From: Saprospiraceae bacterium
GTDB taxonomy: Bacteria; Bacteroidota; Bacteroidia; Chitinophagales; Saprospiraceae
Assembly (NCBI GenBank): GCA_013140975.1
Contig: JABFRV010000029.1
Span: forward strand, 1 to 64,000
Reading direction: 5' to 3'
DNA length: 64,000 bases
Position 1 is the stretch's first letter. Every line of letters begins with the position of its first letter. Position numbers and translations under genes: made by a program. Below, piece by piece: positions 9,949 to 19,628 of this stretch. The notes under the pieces were generated by a model. That model did no database searches. It had not been told where the DNA came from and worked only from the letters and a program-made list of their open reading frames with translations.

Positions 9949-11486
9949 TACTTAGCCGTTTTTAATTTTTCTAAATTCTTTTCTATTCTTTCCAAAAGGT
10001 CTTCTCGTTTCAATGCAAGTATCATATTATAAATATCGGGGCCCATAGGAGTGCCGGATAGCATTACACGGAGTGAAGGTAATACTTCTCCCATCTTAAG
10101 TGATTCTTTTTCCATAAAATTTTTAAGGACGGGTTCTAATCGTTCTTTGGTCCAGTTATCGAGATTTTTTAAATCTTCTATGAGCCTTAGGTATTTTTCA
10201 TAAGCGTCATTATTCCATTTCTTTTCTACAAAATCCTTGTTTAAATCAAATTGATCGGTAACAATATATTTTGCCTGAGAGTAAAATTCTGTAAGTAGAT
10301 GAACCCTTTCTTTGTATAAAGAATATATGATGTTAATTTGAGTTTCATTCGGATCAAGATTCTGTTCTTTATATAATTTAAGAATTTCACGCTTTATAAT
10401 TTCAGGATCTGATTTTTGAATGTATTGCGCATTAAACCATTTGGCTTTATCAAAATCAAATCTTGCTCCGCCTTTACCAATTTGTTCTAGCGAAAAATTT
10501 TGAATCATTTCATGTAATGAAAATAATTCTTGTTCAGTACCTGAATTCCATCCCAATAAGGCTAAAAAATTTAGAACTGCTTCCGGTAAAAATCCAAATT
10601 CTCTAAATCCAGGAAAGTAATCATTATCTTTTTTCCAGTCAATTGGAAACACCGGAAATCCAAATTCGGCACCATCTCTTTTAGAAAGTTTTCCCTTTCC
10701 ATTGGGTTTCAAAATCAATGGAAGATGAGCAAATTCAGGCATTTCCGCCTCCCATCCAAAATATCTATACAATAAAACATGGTGCGCAGTACTTGATAAC
10801 CACTCTTCACCTCTCACTACATGGGAAATCTTCATTAAACGATCATCAACAACATTTGCCAGGTGATATGTTGGAAGTCCATCTGACTTAATTAATACCT
10901 TATCATCTAATTCTTCCGATTGAAAACTAACCTCTCCACGTATAATGTCTTTTATCTGTACCTTTTCATTAACCGGAACACAAAGTCTGATTACATAAGG
11001 TTTGCCGCTTTGCAAATAGTTTTCAGTATCTTCTTTTGAAAAAGTCAAACTGTTTTTCATTTTCAGTCTTGACTTATAATCATACTTGGGCATCGTATTC
11101 GCTTCAGTTGCAAGTTCTGCTCTCATTTTTTCCAATTCTTCAGGAGTGTCAAAAGCGTAGTATGCATATCCCTTATTAATCAAGTTCTGAACATTTTCCT
11201 TATAGATTGCTGTACGCTCTGATTGTCTGTATGGACCATAGGGTCCATCAAATCCAACTCCCTCATCGGGAACAAGACCTGCCCATATTAAAGAATCTAT
11301 AATATATTTCTCAGCACCTTCAACAAACCTTGTCTGATCTGTATCCTCAATTCTTAAAATAAATTTACCTCCTAATTTCTTAGCGAGAAGGTAATTATAC
11401 AAAGCTGTACGAAGCCCTCCGATATGTAAGGCTCCTGTTGGACTTGGGGCGAATCTTAAGCGAATCTCCTGATTCATATAATTCAA
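9948..11486 (-). CDS. gltX: Glutamate--tRNA ligase
   Basis: RFAPSPTGALHIGGLRTALYNYL and KLSKRDGAEFGFPV (HIGH and KMSKS-type motifs). Confidence 0.97.
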   Translation of the reverse strand: MNYMNQEIRLRFAPSPTGALHIGGLRTALYNYLLAKKLGGKFILRIEDTDQTRFVEGAEKYIIDSLIWAGLVPDEGVGFDGPYGPYRQSERTAIYKENVQNLINKGYAYYAFDTPEELEKMRAELATEANTMPKYDYKSRLKMKNSLTFSKEDTENYLQSGKPYVIRLCVPVNEKVQIKDIIRGEVSFQSEELDDKVLIKSDGLPTYHLANVVDDRLMKISHVVRGEEWLSSTAHHVLLYRYFGWEAEMPEFAHLPLILKPNGKGKLSKRDGAEFGFPVFPIDWKKDNDYFPGFREFGFLPEAVLNFLALLGWNSGTEQELFSLHEMIQNFSLEQIGKGGARFDFDKAKWFNAQYIQKSDPEIIKREILKLYKEQNLDPNETQINIIYSLYKERVHLLTEFYSQAKYIVTDQFDLNKDFVEKKWNNDAYEKYLRLIEDLKNLDNWTKERLEPVLKNFMEKESLKMGEVLPSLRVMLSGTPMGPDIYNMILALKREDLLERIEKNLEKLKTAK

Positions 11487-11573
11487 TTTACTGCGGAGGA
11501 TTTTTATAAATATTATTCAATCTTCCTTATTTTTAAGGCTCAAAAGTACCAATCTTAGTCCACAATCTGCTTC

Positions 11574-12221
11574 ATGTACTTCAGCTTTACTCCAAAGTTT
11601 ATTCAACAGCTAATGCCTCAACTCATTTGGAGATTGCCTAATAGTGGAAAAACAATCTTTTTAACCTTTGACGATGGCCCTATCCCTGAAGTAACCCCTT
11701 GGGTGCTGGATCAATTGGAAAAATATAAGGCCAAAGCCAGTTTTTTCTGTGTTGGAGAAAACATAGAACGAAATCCGGATATCTATCAAATGATTCTGAA
11801 TAGCTCACATACGGTTTGCAATCATACGCATAATCATCTATCAGGCTGGTCCACCTGCACGAAAGATTATATTGATAATGTCGATAAGGCTTCACAATTT
11901 ATATCCAGTTCTTTTTTTCGACCGCCTTATGGAAGACTTACTCCTGCTAAATTTAAAGCTTTAAAGGAAAAATATCAAATCGTGATGTGGGATGTATTGA
12001 GTGGAGATTTTGACCCTTATATTTCGCCTGAAGATTGCTTAAATAATGTCATAAGGAATGCACAATCCGGATCAATCATCGTATTTCATGATAGTATTAA
12101 ATCCCAGAAGAACCTTGAATATACTCTGCCACGTATGTTGGAATATTTTAGTGCTTTGAATTATAACTTTGAGAATTTAGAATTTGCACTTTCAGGAAAG
12201 TTAAGCACTGTAATTGAATAA
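11574..12221 (+). CDS. Polysaccharide deacetylase family protein
   Basis: LTFDDGPIPEVTPWVLDQL, NHTHNHLSGW, FFRPPYGRLTP, MWDVLSGDFDP. Confidence 0.93.
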   Translation: MYFSFTPKFIQQLMPQLIWRLPNSGKTIFLTFDDGPIPEVTPWVLDQLEKYKAKASFFCVGENIERNPDIYQMILNSSHTVCNHTHNHLSGWSTCTKDYIDNVDKASQFISSSFFRPPYGRLTPAKFKALKEKYQIVMWDVLSGDFDPYISPEDCLNNVIRNAQSGSIIVFHDSIKSQKNLEYTLPRMLEYFSALNYNFENLEFALSGKLSTVIE

Positions 12222-12330
12222 TATTTAATTCGCTTTTGAATTATTTCAAAGCTTTTTAATTCTAAAATTATAGAGATTGAATTCCTTAGCCGCCTGACAC
12301 AATTGGTTAACAGATATTCATTTCTTAATT

Positions 12331-13194
12331 TTAGTTCAATACTCCAAATTTTCCGTTTTGAAAATCCTGAAAGGCTTCCTGAAGTTCTTGTTTAGTATTC
12401 ATTACAAACGGGCCATAAGCCGCGATAGGTTCGTTAATCGGTTCAACACTAATAATAAGAATAATAGCATTCTCTTTCGCTAGGATATTTATCCTTCCTT
12501 CTTCATTATTAAACAATACAAATTGGTCTTTTGATACTTCGGAAGCTTGATTTACAATAATAGAACCTTCAACAACAACCATACAAGTATTGTGATGGGA
12601 ATAAGGGATAATCTCGCATGAATCGTTTTTATCAACATAAGCATTCATAAGAAGTGCAGGGGTAAAACTTGATGCTGGTCCTTGAACGCCATCATACTCT
12701 CCTGCGATAATTTCAACGAAAGAATGTTCGCTGATACTAACTTTCTTAATACTCTCTTTATCTAGGTTCTGATACTTAGGTTCGCTCATTTTATATTTCG
12801 CAGGAAGATTTAGCCATAACTGAACCATTTGAAAGTCTCCTCCTTTTTTGCTAAATTCTTTCTCATGATATTCTTTATGTAGAATACCTGAAGCTGCAGT
12901 CATCCATTGAACTTCTCCTTCACCAATAATCCCGGAATTTCCTTTGCTATCATGATGCGCAATTTTTCCTTTATACGCAATCGTGATTGTTTCAAATCCT
13001 CGATGAGGATGAACATCTACTCCTCTTGGATTATCCGTAGGTGGAAAATAATGTTTAGAGTTGTAATCCATCATAATTATAGGATTCATTCTTTCCATAC
13101 TTACTGCTCCCGGAATAAAATTATGAACCCTGAATCCATCACCAACCATATGGAAGGGAGGCGCTGAAATAATTTTTTCAATACTTCTATACAT
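12331..13194 (-). CDS. Pirin family protein
   Basis: GVDVHPHRGFETITIAYKGKIAHHDSKGNSGIIGEGEVQWMTAASGILHKEYHE. Confidence 0.95.
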   Translation of the reverse strand: MYRSIEKIISAPPFHMVGDGFRVHNFIPGAVSMERMNPIIMMDYNSKHYFPPTDNPRGVDVHPHRGFETITIAYKGKIAHHDSKGNSGIIGEGEVQWMTAASGILHKEYHEKEFSKKGGDFQMVQLWLNLPAKYKMSEPKYQNLDKESIKKVSISEHSFVEIIAGEYDGVQGPASSFTPALLMNAYVDKNDSCEIIPYSHHNTCMVVVEGSIIVNQASEVSKDQFVLFNNEEGRINILAKENAIILIISVEPINEPIAAYGPFVMNTKQELQEAFQDFQNGKFGVLN

Positions 13195-13289
13195 TTTATT
13201 TTATTGTAACAGAGTGTTTAAATTATTGTTTAGTTGACAGGTGTACAAGTTGACGGGTAGATGGGTAGATGGGTTGACAAGTTGACAAG

Positions 13290-13352
13290 TTGACGGTTGA
13301 CGGTTGACGGTTGACGGTTGACGGTTGACGGTTGACGGTTGACGGTTGACGG
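13290..13352. repeat. Nine perfect tandem copies of TTGACGG (period 7), preceded by degenerate TTGACAAG units
   Basis: Direct reading of 13274-13352. Confidence 0.97.
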
Positions 13353-13475
13353 TTGTTTGATTTATACTCTTTTTAGGTTTAGATAAAAATAATTTCTTCT
13401 AAAATACTTTAATAAATCAAATAAATTGTAGTCACTTGTATTCGACCTTTTTCGTATCTCGTAATTCGTAATTGA

Positions 13476-16400
13476 TTAGAAGTTTGCTCTCAAACTTGCT
13501 CTTCCTGTGTTTAATGGAATTTGACCAGAGGCTTTTCGTAGTGAATAAGAGAATTGTGCAAACATAATTGAAGATAATCTCCAATCTATAATAAATTCGC
13601 CGGTAAAATTATTTCCATCTTTTAGTCCGTCTAACATTACGTATTCAATGGCAGATCCTGCTTGCCCGGTGTAATTTATATTTATATACCTGAATTCTAA
13701 TCTTCCGGAAAATTTCTTGCTAAAACTGAGTTGGCTTTTTTGAAAAAACTCGGCTATTTCCGATGATTCCAGTCTTTGCAATAATTCTTCTGACTTTTTA
13801 TATTTAGAGCCTATTTGAATCCTGACATCACGAGTGATTCTAAATACTGCAGAAAGTTCCGCGGGTGTAGATTGAATTTTATAATTTTGTAAAGCATAGA
13901 ATTCAGTATTTCTCTTGTCTTCCTGAATGCCTGTTGAAAATAAAAAATCCAATCGATTCTTAATTGTCAACCTTGCCTTTCCCATCAAGTCTTTGCGGTC
14001 ACGGGATTCAATTCCTGAAATTAATAAAATTTTATTTGCATTTTCGGTGAATTGAAGTGAAAATTCATATTTAGGATTTGCGCGATTAAAGAAGACTTGT
14101 TGGTTTAATCCTTTTTGAAATGCAATTATATTGCTATTATTCGCTTGTACTGAGAAAGGATTTATTTTTTCTAAAGCGGTGCTGTTAGGTGTAATCTTGT
14201 TGCTCAATCTTATTATTGATTCATAGGATATTTTGGAAAGCGGAGATTTTGTTTCTTTTTTATAAAACTTTCCGAAATCAATATTAAATACAGAATTGAA
14301 TGCACTTTGATATGTTTGAAAATATTCTGAATTAAACAATTGAATCTTTACATATCTAGCTGTATCAATATCCGGTGCAAAAACATATTCTCCGCTTTGC
14401 CTAATTCCATCTTTATTAAAATCAATAAATATATAGTCACCATCTCCAGGCCTTCTTTCTTCGTATACAAATTCTACTCTTGGTTCTGCACCAGATTGTA
14501 AGGAATAAATATTTTTTATCCTTATTGCATTTTTTAAAATAGAAATACTGTGATCCAATTGGCCCAAAAAATAATATTGTCCAATACTATCCTGCAATGA
14601 TTTTCTTGAGTACTCTATATTTCGTACCGTAAAGTCCAGACGCCAATTTCCTGATTTTGTATTCTGTATAATTCCGTTTATTCCAAATTCATCAGAAATA
14701 CTAAATGCTTCAAATTCCTTTTGTGTTGGCATGTTATCATTCCTTCTTCTCCAATCCAGTTGAAAAGAACGATTTTCGCTTTTTTGAAATCTAACAAATG
14801 ATGAATATACTGTAAAATCAAAACTGGAAGAATAAAGGCTATCAATCACTGAATTCTTTCTTGCATTCTTCTCTTGTTCATACCCAGCCCCCAAGGTAAA
14901 GTATCGCAATACCTGTCTTTCATACTTTATTCCGGGTCTCATAAAAGTTGATGATTGTGGATTCTGTTTGGATTGAAGAAAATCAAACTTTACATTTAAT
15001 TCTGATAGTGAATCTTTTCTATTCAGTCCCACTAAATACTTATTGCCTGTATAAATGTTTTGTCTGTTAAAGTGATTGAATTGAAATTCGGATTTTATTT
15101 TTTTGCCAATATTTGTTTCCGAACGAACTGTCAATAATTGATCATTAAATCCTGTCTGAGATTCAATATTCCAGTCACGATTGAATTCTGCATTTCGGTA
15201 TGGATTTAATGCAAAAAATCTTTTGTTATTATATTCATAGGATGCTGAGTTCTTGAATATCGCTTTATTCCATTTTATCACCGGCAATCCTGCGTGTAAG
15301 ATTCCTGCATAACCAAGATTGTCCTCATCATTAATCTCAGACAATCTGTTTTTATCAAGATTGGAAATTGTCGATTCCATCCATAGGTAAGGTTTATTTT
15401 CCAATGGTGATTTATATTTAATTCCAATGGATAATAGTTGATGATTTCGAGGAGCTACCAGAATACGGTATGGAGCATAAGTTCCCAAGGGAACTCCGCT
15501 TATTGGGTCTACTCCGACCCATTTATAAACTCTGCCATTTACATTGCTTTGGACCAATTGGTATTCTCCTTTATTGAATCCAATTTCAGTAAAAATTATT
15601 TGCAGTGAATTAGAATCGGATTTTTCAAGATGAACGAAGTATTGCTTTGTTACAGTATTTCCCATAATTGTAACATTGGTATCTTTAGCAATGTAATAGA
15701 CTCTGTCAGGTCTATAACTTGTTCCGGCTCTGCTAACTCTCGAACTAGTAGCAGCATCAGGAACATCACCACTTTGACTCAATACCAATTGTTCTAAAGA
15801 GTCTAAATCATTATTCACTGAGGGTTTTTTACTATCATTTTCCTGGTAGTAATTCAAATAGGAATTCCAATCACCTTTTTGAACATTTAATTTATAGGTC
15901 ATTAGCGAGCGTAAATAGTTTTGATCCGTGTATTCAAATTCAACTATCAATCGCATCTGATCTGTGACCAATCTTCTGGCAGTAAATCTAAGTTCTGCGA
16001 GATTGTAATCCATTATGTAATCTGCATCATCTCCTCTTGACATTAAAACTCCGTCCAGAAATACTTTTTCACTTCCTGCAAGTAGAATGATAAAATTTTC
16101 TCCATCTCTTCCCCTCAATCTATAGGGTCCCTGATTGGCATTCACAATGGGTATTGTCATCCTGTTGAATTTTCCCTTCGAAATACCGACTGAAGCAGAA
16201 TGTGTTAGTTCTGCTCCTTTAAAGTTATGAGCCTGTGTAACCAGACCACCTAAAGATTTTTTAAAGTAGTTTTGAAAATACCCTTGCGGTTTTTGCAAAT
16301 CAAAATCTCCAATGACCAGGCTTGTTTTATTTTTTTTTAACTCGAGATAAAGCCGGTCAAATTCCTGGATCTGGCGGGTATTTCCTTCCGGTTGAATTGG

Positions 16401-16952
16401 AATTTGGTTATCTGTTATCGCCCCTGTAATTTTGAGACCATCCCCAAGATCTCCAATAAGCTGAAGGTTCAAAGCTGAATTTAAAATTAAGGATTGATTG
16501 TTGCCTACGCTTAGTCCACGAGTATAATTCCCAGAATATTCTACACCGGACTTTTCCCACCAATCCTGATTTTTAAATTGCTTATTGAGCAAAGAATACT
16601 CGGGTGGTATCGGCTGATGATGTTCTACTGAGTCAAATGTGAAAAAATAGCTGTTCACTTCAAACGGAAATGACCTGTAAGTAAGCCAAAAACTATCCTT
16701 AATTATTGAAGTATCAATAAGCAAGGTGGTGTTAACCAGCTTATATGCAGAGCTATCAAATTCCTTTCCGGTTGTTCTGTCAACAAGCTTTAATGTCTTT
16801 TGAGCAATCCAAAAGCTATCTCCTAGTTGATGGCTTGGTTCAGCGGATATTAACCTATTAATTATGTTCCCGGTCTGGGCATTTGTAATACCTAGAAACA
16901 GGACCATATTAAGCCCAAAAATTACTTTATTAAATAGTTGAAAATGAGACAT
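13476..16952 (-). CDS. Large secreted / outer-membrane beta-barrel-like protein, function unknown
   Basis: Signal peptide (...VLFLGITNAQ), 1158 aa, alternating aromatic/polar strands to a C-terminal RASLRANF. Confidence 0.6.
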   Translation of the reverse strand: MSHFQLFNKVIFGLNMVLFLGITNAQTGNIINRLISAEPSHQLGDSFWIAQKTLKLVDRTTGKEFDSSAYKLVNTTLLIDTSIIKDSFWLTYRSFPFEVNSYFFTFDSVEHHQPIPPEYSLLNKQFKNQDWWEKSGVEYSGNYTRGLSVGNNQSLILNSALNLQLIGDLGDGLKITGAITDNQIPIQPEGNTRQIQEFDRLYLELKKNKTSLVIGDFDLQKPQGYFQNYFKKSLGGLVTQAHNFKGAELTHSASVGISKGKFNRMTIPIVNANQGPYRLRGRDGENFIILLAGSEKVFLDGVLMSRGDDADYIMDYNLAELRFTARRLVTDQMRLIVEFEYTDQNYLRSLMTYKLNVQKGDWNSYLNYYQENDSKKPSVNNDLDSLEQLVLSQSGDVPDAATSSRVSRAGTSYRPDRVYYIAKDTNVTIMGNTVTKQYFVHLEKSDSNSLQIIFTEIGFNKGEYQLVQSNVNGRVYKWVGVDPISGVPLGTYAPYRILVAPRNHQLLSIGIKYKSPLENKPYLWMESTISNLDKNRLSEINDEDNLGYAGILHAGLPVIKWNKAIFKNSASYEYNNKRFFALNPYRNAEFNRDWNIESQTGFNDQLLTVRSETNIGKKIKSEFQFNHFNRQNIYTGNKYLVGLNRKDSLSELNVKFDFLQSKQNPQSSTFMRPGIKYERQVLRYFTLGAGYEQEKNARKNSVIDSLYSSSFDFTVYSSFVRFQKSENRSFQLDWRRRNDNMPTQKEFEAFSISDEFGINGIIQNTKSGNWRLDFTVRNIEYSRKSLQDSIGQYYFLGQLDHSISILKNAIRIKNIYSLQSGAEPRVEFVYEERRPGDGDYIFIDFNKDGIRQSGEYVFAPDIDTARYVKIQLFNSEYFQTYQSAFNSVFNIDFGKFYKKETKSPLSKISYESIIRLSNKITPNSTALEKINPFSVQANNSNIIAFQKGLNQQVFFNRANPKYEFSLQFTENANKILLISGIESRDRKDLMGKARLTIKNRLDFLFSTGIQEDKRNTEFYALQNYKIQSTPAELSAVFRITRDVRIQIGSKYKKSEELLQRLESSEIAEFFQKSQLSFSKKFSGRLEFRYININYTGQAGSAIEYVMLDGLKDGNNFTGEFIIDWRLSSIMFAQFSYSLRKASGQIPLNTGRASLRANF

Positions 16953-16964
16953 TTAAATCTACTA

Positions 16965-16972
16965 CAAAGCTA
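16965..16972 (-). promoter_or_regulatory. Putative Bacteroidetes -7 box TAGCTTTG for the 1158-aa gene
   Basis: Matches TAnnTTTG on the minus strand just upstream of the start codon. Confidence 0.4.
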
Positions 16973-17042
16973 ACATATAAAAATATTATATTAAAAATAA
17001 ATTTAATATGTTAAATATGATTTTTATTCGGAATCATTCACT

Positions 17043-17051
17043 TATCTTTGC
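17043..17051 (+). promoter_or_regulatory. Putative Bacteroidetes -7 box TATCTTTGC for the Omp28-like gene
   Basis: Matches TAnnTTTG about 20 nt upstream of the ATG at 17071. Confidence 0.5.
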
Positions 17052-17070
17052 AAAGCTACAATAGTATAAT

Positions 17071-18066
17071 ATGAAGAAATTTTTACTTATAGTTTTATTC
17101 GCCGTCAGTCTGGTTATCTCTAACGGTCAAGCCAAGAGATATATTTTTATGGAGCATGTCACAAATTCTAATTGTGGTTCTTGTGCTGCTTCAAATCCTA
17201 ATTATTATAATGTTATAAAACCTTACCAAGGTAATTACCATCATCTAACTATTCATCCAAAGTTTCCTTATGTATCTTGTGTATTTTATCAAGCAAATAA
17301 GCCTGAGCAAGATGAAAGAGTTGCATTCCTTGGAGTGTCCAGCACTCCTACCGTTATCGTAAATGGATTAATTAAAAAATCGGCTTCCGGAATTACTAAG
17401 GCTATACTTGATGCAGAAATGGCAAAAACTTCACCTATTGAAGTTATTGTGAAAGAAACTGGTACTACATCAAGATCTGTTACTGTTGAAGTAAAAACTG
17501 TTGGTACAAAGCCGGCAGGTACTTATAAAGTTGTTGCTGCAATTGCTGAAAAAGAAAGAAATCAAACTACATCTAATGGCGAGAAAGTTCATTATGATGT
17601 ATTCAGAAAATTCTTAACTGCTGCTACCGGTGATGCGATTACTTTGGCTGATAATGGCTCTTCTGTTAATCTTAATTATAACTATACAGTTAACTCAGCT
17701 TGGGTAGAATCAGAAACCTATTTATTGGTTTGGGTTCAAGATGTTACAACAAAGGAAGTTTTAAATTCAGGAAATAAATTTGATGTTATTTCTAAGACTG
17801 AAGATTTAGTTCCTTCCGATGTAAAGATTCTTTACAATCCAGTACGAACTAACTTAAGCGTACAATTAAATAAAAACCTTGATGGTGGAAATTATTTGAT
17901 TATGAATATTATGGGTCAGATTGTTTCTCAAGGCATTATAAACACCAATAATAATAAATTGGAAGTTCCAGTTGCTCATTACGAAAGCGGAATGTATTTC
18001 TTACGAATTGAGTCAAATCGTCAGAAGATTACAAAGCGATGGATTAAGGAATCTTATAACCCATAG
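17071..18066 (+). CDS. Omp28-related thioredoxin-like secreted protein with T9SS sorting domain
   Basis: MEHVTNSNCGSCAASNPNYYNVI; C-terminus ILYNPVRTNLSVQLNK...SGMYFLRIESNRQKITKRW. Confidence 0.8.
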   Translation: MKKFLLIVLFAVSLVISNGQAKRYIFMEHVTNSNCGSCAASNPNYYNVIKPYQGNYHHLTIHPKFPYVSCVFYQANKPEQDERVAFLGVSSTPTVIVNGLIKKSASGITKAILDAEMAKTSPIEVIVKETGTTSRSVTVEVKTVGTKPAGTYKVVAAIAEKERNQTTSNGEKVHYDVFRKFLTAATGDAITLADNGSSVNLNYNYTVNSAWVESETYLLVWVQDVTTKEVLNSGNKFDVISKTEDLVPSDVKILYNPVRTNLSVQLNKNLDGGNYLIMNIMGQIVSQGIINTNNNKLEVPVAHYESGMYFLRIESNRQKITKRWIKESYNP

Positions 18067-18090
18067 AATTTTATTTAACTAAGATATATT

Positions 18091-18120
18091 AAAGCCTCGA
18101 TTTTTATCGGGGCTTTTTTT
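18091..18120 (+). terminator. Rho-independent-type terminator
   Basis: AAGCCTCGAT-TTTT-ATCGGGGCTT hairpin followed by a T run, just after the stop codon at 18066. Confidence 0.85.
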
Positions 18121-18204
18121 ATTGTAGATTATAACTAAATCTAATTTGCTCTATTCTTTTAAAGAACTATAACAAGGTGGATATATATTTTAATAAAAAT
18201 TATT

Positions 18205-18337
18205 GTTGTCCGATTAATGATAATAATAAATTGAACCTCAATAAAATGCGTTATGCAACCCCATGCTTCAGCGTGGGGTTGAAAATGCTCGTTCCAAAAG
18301 GGCTTTAGCCCTGACTAGCAAAAATTAGTCGGACAAC
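18205..18337. mobile_element. Non-coding MITE/REP-like element with terminal inverted repeats and two internal palindromes
   Basis: Ends GTTGTCCGATTAAT / ATTAGTCGGACAAC (13/14 inverted match); internal AACCCCATGCTTCAGCGTGGGGTT (18257-18280) and GGGCTTTAGCCC (18300-18311). Confidence 0.75.
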
Positions 18338-18401
18338 TGTGAATAAAAATATTTATCCCATTGAAATCATACATAATAAATATAATCTATAGATTACATT
18401 T

Positions 18402-19469
18402 TTACTCACCCTTCATCTTCTCCATATTTTCCGCAATGCGAAGTGCTTCAAGAATGTCTTCGATATTACCATTCATAATGTCGGTAAGATTATATGAAGT
18501 ATAATTTATCCGATGATCAGTCATTCTATTCTGCGGATAATTGTAAGTTCGAATCTTATCTGAACGGTCACCAGATCCAACCAATGATTTTCTTGCAGCA
18601 GCAACAGTAGATTCGTAAGCAGCTACCTGCGTGTCCTTAATTTTTTGAATTAGCCTTCCCATTGCAATCTCACGATTCTTGTGTTGGGAACGGCTATCAG
18701 TACTTTCCGCAACTATACCTGTGGGAAGGTGAGTAAATCGTACACCGGATTCGGTTTTATTGACGTGCTGACCTCCCGCTCCACTGGAACGAAAGGTATC
18801 TACTCTAAGATCTGCTTTATTTACATCGATGTCTTCCAATTCCATCTTGGGCATAACAACAACAGTCGCTGCTGAAGTATGTATACGACCGGAAGCCTCT
18901 GTGTCCGGAACCCGTTGAACACGATGAGCACCGGATTCAAACTTCATTTTTCCATATACATCTGTTCCTGTAACATCAAGAACAATCTTACTAAAACCAC
19001 CGACAGAACCCGGACTTTCTAGTACAACTTCATGAGTCCATCCTTGCGTATCAAAAAAACGTGTATACATTCTAAACAGATCACCGGCAAATATGCTCGC
19101 CTCGTCACCCCCTGTTCCCGATCTGATTTCAAAAATCACATCCTTACTATCTTCAGGATCTTTAGGAACCAACTGGACCTTTAACTTATCTTCAAGAGCT
19201 ACAATTTTTTCATTTATATCGCTGATTTCGATTTCAGCAAACTCTTTCATTTCAGCGTCACCTCCCACCAACATTTCCCTGGTAGACTCCAAACTGGCGT
19301 TCAGTTTTTTGAGTTCTAAATAAGAGCTGACTACAGCTTCTAAATCTTTATACTCCTTGCTGATTTTCTTATATTCTGACAGGTTGGAAAGTACTTCAGG
19401 GTTAGCCAGTCTCTCTTCCAGAAACTGGAACCTATCATATACGGCCTCTAATTTTTTTAATAAATCCAT
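18402..19469 (-). CDS. prfA: Peptide chain release factor 1
   Basis: GGQ motif RSSGAGGQHVNKTESGVRFTHLPTGIV; RVPDTEASGRIHTSAATVVVMP. Confidence 0.96.
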   Translation of the reverse strand: MDLLKKLEAVYDRFQFLEERLANPEVLSNLSEYKKISKEYKDLEAVVSSYLELKKLNASLESTREMLVGGDAEMKEFAEIEISDINEKIVALEDKLKVQLVPKDPEDSKDVIFEIRSGTGGDEASIFAGDLFRMYTRFFDTQGWTHEVVLESPGSVGGFSKIVLDVTGTDVYGKMKFESGAHRVQRVPDTEASGRIHTSAATVVVMPKMELEDIDVNKADLRVDTFRSSGAGGQHVNKTESGVRFTHLPTGIVAESTDSRSQHKNREIAMGRLIQKIKDTQVAAYESTVAAARKSLVGSGDRSDKIRTYNYPQNRMTDHRINYTSYNLTDIMNGNIEDILEALRIAENMEKMKGE

Positions 19470-19628
19470 CCTTGTCTCTCCTCCTAAAGGGATGCAAAGC
19501 TAAAAAAATAAGTCAGACAGGCTCAAAGTTAATTACGAGGTAATTGCATAATTACAGGTCAATTTAACTACCTAATTAAGAAAGTTATAGTGGTTAATTT
19601 CTTCGTCTTATTTATTTTAATAGTAATC

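Noticed and set aside
13290-13352. CRISPR-like array
   Set aside because: Units are contiguous 7-mers without spacers; no cas genes nearby.
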